Shown one piece after another: positions 61,801 through 64,000 of a stretch of DNA of 64,000 nucleotides (the first letter of the stretch is position 1; the number at the start of each line of letters is the position of its first letter). Position numbers and translations under genes: made by a program. The stretch is from Pseudomonas sp. PSB18 (GTDB lineage Bacteria; Pseudomonadota; Gammaproteobacteria; Pseudomonadales; Pseudomonadaceae), in the NCBI RefSeq assembly GCF_014596565.1, contig NZ_NOIN01000003.1, forward strand, positions 620,001-684,000, given 5' to 3'. The notes beneath the pieces were generated by a model, which saw nothing but the letters and a program-made list of their open reading frames with translations, did not search any database and was not told where the DNA came from.

Positions 61801-64000
61801 CGTTCCTGTTCGGTCAGTTGGGTTTCGCGCGCGGCATCGATGTTGATATTGCGACCAGCCGTGAGGTCGATATCACGCGTGGCGCGAAGGTCGGAACCGG
61901 TCTGGTTTATGTCGCGCAGGGCGTTGATGGCAACGTCCTGGCCCGCACTGATCCGACTGACGGCAGCTGTCTGCTGTTCGAGGCGATCCTTTTCCTTGAC
62001 GCTATCGGTACCGGCGAAGAAGTTGATTCCATTGGCATCGCTGGAAACGCCTATACCCGACTGCTTCTCCTTGGACCATTGCTGCTCGGAGTTTTCGTTT
62101 CTCGCCGCGGCCACATTGACGTCACGTCCGGCATTAAGGCTGACGTTACGCCCGGCATCGATACCGCTGCCAATCAGATTGATATCGCGCTCTGCTTGCA
62201 GCATCGCGTCACGATCCGCCGTCACCTGACTGCCCACACTGGTACTGCTCTGCGCTATTCGCCCCGCCTCCTTGGCCGAAGCAAACGACAAGAACCCACC
62301 CGAAACCGAAAGCCCGGTTTTCTTCTTGTATTCCTCAGTACGGCTATAAGCAGTGTCGTTGGCAGAGACGAGATTGATATCGCCCTCTTTATTGACCAAC
62401 CCCGCACGTAGCTCGACATCATTGCCAGCGGTGGTTTGGCTGGCCCGCGCACGTAGATCGTTGCCGGCGGCCACCACCACATCGTTGCCTGCGTCCAGTT
62501 CACTGGCGACCTGAGACGCGGTGGTCTTCAGTTCGCTCTTGCCGCTTTTGGACAGGCCGAGGAAACCCGATTTGGTCTTCTTGCTGTAGGAACCGTGCTC
62601 TTCAACCCCCGATAGCACGGCGATATCACCCGTGCCCCCCAGCATCAGGTCACCCTGAGCCTTGAGCTGGCTGCCAACGACCGTTACATCGCGCCCACCA
62701 TTGATGCTCATGCCACCATTGGCGTTTTTGCGGGTGTTGACGGTCAGGTCTTGTCCGGCCTCGACCACCGACGCGACATTGGTGCTGTCGTAACTTTCCC
62801 GCTGTTCGCTTTTGCTGCGGCCAAAGGAGCCTTTGCTTTTCTTCGAATAGAACTCGGCCGTTTCGTCCTTTGCCGACAAGAGATTGATGTCTCGACTGGC
62901 ATCGAGGGCAACATTCCCGGCGCCTTTCAGGCGGCTGGCGACCAGGCTCAGGTCCTGCCCCGCTTGGACGCTTAGATTCCCGCCCGACTGGACAACCGAG
63001 GACTGCTGGCGAACCAGGTCGTTGCTGCTTTTGATTTTTTTGCTTTGCGAAGAACGGTGGCTTTCGTTGGCGGCGGACTCGATAGCGATATCTCGCCCGG
63101 CGCTCAGCGCCAAAGCGGTCTGGGCGATGAGGTTGCTTGCTACAACCCTCAGGTCCTGTCCGGCCGTTACGTTCAGATCACCGCCAGCCGTGACGCTGGA
63201 ACCGTTCTGGGTGATGGTTTGATCCCGATATCGGTTACCCAACCGGTTGCTATCGGCCTGCTCGGCAGCCGTAATCTTCAGATCCCTGGCAGCGCGCAAG
63301 GTGGTGTCGTTACCGCTCTTCAGCGCGCCGCCCGCGTTGTTGAGATCGCGCCCGGTACCCACGCTCAGGTCATGACTCGCCTCGATCCGCGCCGCGCTGT
63401 CGACGAAATCCCGCTGCTCAGTCTTGTAGCCCGTGCTGCTGGCATGACGGGTGACAGTCCGCTCGTTGGTCACATCCCCCGCAAGCGCAACAACGCTGAC
63501 ATCCCGGCCAGAAATAACCCCACCCGCCCGGTTAGTCAGATCATTACTCGCCAACGCATCCAGCCGATTCCCCGCCTCCAGCAACCCACTGTTCACCAGG
63601 CTGTCGTTAGCCCTGGCAACCAGATTATTGGACGCCCGCAACGTCCCGGCGTTGTTCAGGTTCTTACCGGCAATCAACGTGACGTCGCTGCCCTGGATCA
63701 GCGCTCCATTCGGCGCCAGCCGATGGGTGGCGTTCGCCAGGTAAAGCACCGGCACCAGCACTTGCTGGCCGTTCACCGTCTGGTTTTCCATCCAGACGAT
63801 GTCGTGGGTCAGCGCCGCGACCTGTTCGCCGGTCAGGCTTACGCCCAAGGACAGGTTGAGGGCGTCCTTGCTGGCGATGGCGTTGTTCATCAGGTACTTG
63901 AACATGCCTTCATCGGAGGTCTGGCCATCGAGGAAACGCTGGCCGGTGCGGGCGATGACGGCTTGCTGGATCAGGCGTTGTTCGTAGAAGCCGTCGCCCA
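58860..64000 (-). CDS. cdiA: CdiA-type filamentous haemagglutinin, C-terminal part
   Basis: At least 1712 residues; the frame is still open at the window edge, so the N-terminal signal and TPS domain lie outside. Most of it is a beta-helix of haemagglutinin repeats with the pattern AGRDVNVxAGQDLxxxxS (about 63.6-60.9 kb). Next come a helical pre-toxin region with DKIATAKDSISKSIASELSG and a glycine-rich hydrophobic segment. The last ~100 residues (from about DLNEQTLWNRVTENPSAG) form the toxin, ending ITIHYQYNSVTDKAYDMKIT and a proline-rich tail. In contact-dependent inhibition this tip is delivered into neighbouring cells. The toxin activity is not recognised. Confidence 0.88.
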   Translation of the reverse strand, partial: GDGFYEQRLIQQAVIARTGQRFLDGQTSDEGMFKYLMNNAIASKDALNLSLGVSLTGEQVAALTHDIVWMENQTVNGQQVLVPVLYLANATHRLAPNGALIQGSDVTLIAGKNLNNAGTLRASNNLVARANDSLVNSGLLEAGNRLDALASNDLTNRAGGVISGRDVSVVALAGDVTNERTVTRHASSTGYKTEQRDFVDSAARIEASHDLSVGTGRDLNNAGGALKSGNDTTLRAARDLKITAAEQADSNRLGNRYRDQTITQNGSSVTAGGDLNVTAGQDLRVVASNLIAQTALALSAGRDIAIESAANESHRSSQSKKIKSSNDLVRQQSSVVQSGGNLSVQAGQDLSLVASRLKGAGNVALDASRDINLLSAKDETAEFYSKKSKGSFGRSKSEQRESYDSTNVASVVEAGQDLTVNTRKNANGGMSINGGRDVTVVGSQLKAQGDLMLGGTGDIAVLSGVEEHGSYSKKTKSGFLGLSKSGKSELKTTASQVASELDAGNDVVVAAGNDLRARASQTTAGNDVELRAGLVNKEGDINLVSANDTAYSRTEEYKKKTGLSVSGGFLSFASAKEAGRIAQSSTSVGSQVTADRDAMLQAERDINLIGSGIDAGRNVSLNAGRDVNVAAARNENSEQQWSKEKQSGIGVSSDANGINFFAGTDSVKEKDRLEQQTAAVSRISAGQDVAINALRDINQTGSDLRATRDIDLTAGRNINIDAARETQLTEQEREASRNGLGVSFSHNYGRTRDAVSGAGKGENGVSKASSTLKGIDAVTQFVNGPTADVKFGNSTQTSSQQVIEQTNRASTLDAGNDVTLDAGNDVIVKGAQLQAGRDINIKGRDVTLDVAKGSVTQESSERQSWSGIHGGTSGGLKLGVGGSYGLATGDGVYGSSTPTQVAAGRDFNVDASHDINLVGTQAKAGRDIALDAGNDLNIRSAQNDSNSENNRHNGGGEAGLTFGSQGFGVYVSVNIGKGDLEREGKRQQEAYLYAGNRLGFDSDKDTNITGATLRGDEVVGRVGGDLNVSSAPDTGKVKGKEFDLSVTATFGPGAGVSGSVGYGKTTGETNWVEQQASITGKNKVDIRTEDHTQLDGALIAADNGNLKLDTGTLDFSDIAGKDKEHGYYLNVGGSYSAGSSGETTQDPSQVGKGKEGENGWSVSGWEYEKDREQIVRATVGAGEIVVRDDARTGADSTTGLNRDVSKAYEITKDDESRTDLYVTKSSLEAVGDASGTLHAWKTSIEKYPENSQKAYKEALELIQGPVRSAEQAWNSIQAQRVSIEEVPASARAALGDEAALNIAKNLVRNGRDPGEIKDLKSEDVAVIQSFAKRFSDFAKLQEACDVTGGCAPGDPSDKQRTAAIYKDVDGTLKFRYVTDVQVNTPGRKLLQETAKLQTYLDGLPVEQAQLLGLGIQAVMGPGKMAVGLAGNVVVNKLFGDKIATAKDSISKSIASELSGKNKNDLEVSDNLFKVRYEQGRDEQKGDVYVRGATTLLNIALGTVTNAAGAATGKVVGVVGKGRSDGITDGADGLGRGPIDPDWDKKFGDTPSKGWVEPGGPKGGDSSGFSGGKPTIVDDPYSPNAVTERSSVNRDYYGRENAADEFSAGLPDYATHSTAKSYQSTAPRDLNEQTLWNRVTENPSAGRDTKLAGDKDFPRSEGWRKMEVSHRLPSGENITIHYQYNSVTDKAYDMKITTPQQLPPVLQPGRTIE

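Overview
The window looks like a Pseudomonas chromosome, probably of the P. fluorescens group. It opens with the end of a D-lactate/2-hydroxyglutarate dehydrogenase-type gene, a small secreted protein and a complete ssrA (tmRNA; tag ANDETYGEYALAA). It closes with typical Pseudomonas genes: LysR, HxlR and AraC regulators, transporters, a DUF6124-type protein, kptA and a CdiA-type haemagglutinin. Assignment rests on recognising protein families and gene order; no database search was possible.

Between ssrA and the chromosomal block at 47.5 kb lie two tandem integrative elements, both entering through the 3' end of ssrA. Island 1 (about 1.38-26.84 kb) is bounded by a 23-bp exact repeat of the tmRNA 3' end (1359-1381 and 26813-26835) and starts with a P4-type integrase. 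Island 2 (about 26.84-47.3 kb) starts with a second P4-type integrase just after the right repeat. Each island has paired 7- to 9-bp arm motifs spaced 12 bp apart at both ends, and each carries a strong intrinsic terminator just inside its left end that can replace the one separated from ssrA. A third terminator at 47.36 kb is probably the native one.

Island 1 carries a single-polypeptide type ISP restriction enzyme, an AlpA-like regulator with a RepA-like AAA ATPase, a GC-rich nuclease-STAND NTPase resembling Avs proteins, a lipoprotein, a serine recombinase and a protein with two PD-(D/E)XK-like halves. It also has a divergent tyrosine recombinase and a two-gene unit made of an RHH/HTH-like DNA-binding protein and an ImmA/IrrE-UvrD-FeS fusion. 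That unit is divergent from an Fe(II)/2-oxoglutarate oxygenase across a palindromic operator-like site and is the best candidate for an undescribed system. Island 2 carries a DUF3987 primase/ATPase-like gene between 9-bp iteron-like repeats, the Kiwa pair kwaA-kwaB, a DUF2726 plus PIN-like pair next to an integrase and an integrase remnant, an HNH endonuclease, and a five-gene type I restriction-modification operon (hsdM, hsdS, HrgA-like, DUF1016 nuclease, hsdR). The two islands together form a stacked defence locus.

The chromosomal right part holds LysR/tautomerase, HxlR/MFS/DMT exporter, SDR-AraC, a leucine-rich repeat protein and a DUF6124-like gene whose leader shows nested complementarity that could form a pseudoknot covering the ribosome-binding site. 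After kptA comes a contact-dependent inhibition locus: the 3' part of cdiA with its immunity gene, an orphan toxin-immunity pair and an orphan immunity-like gene, separated by copies of one palindromic repeat.
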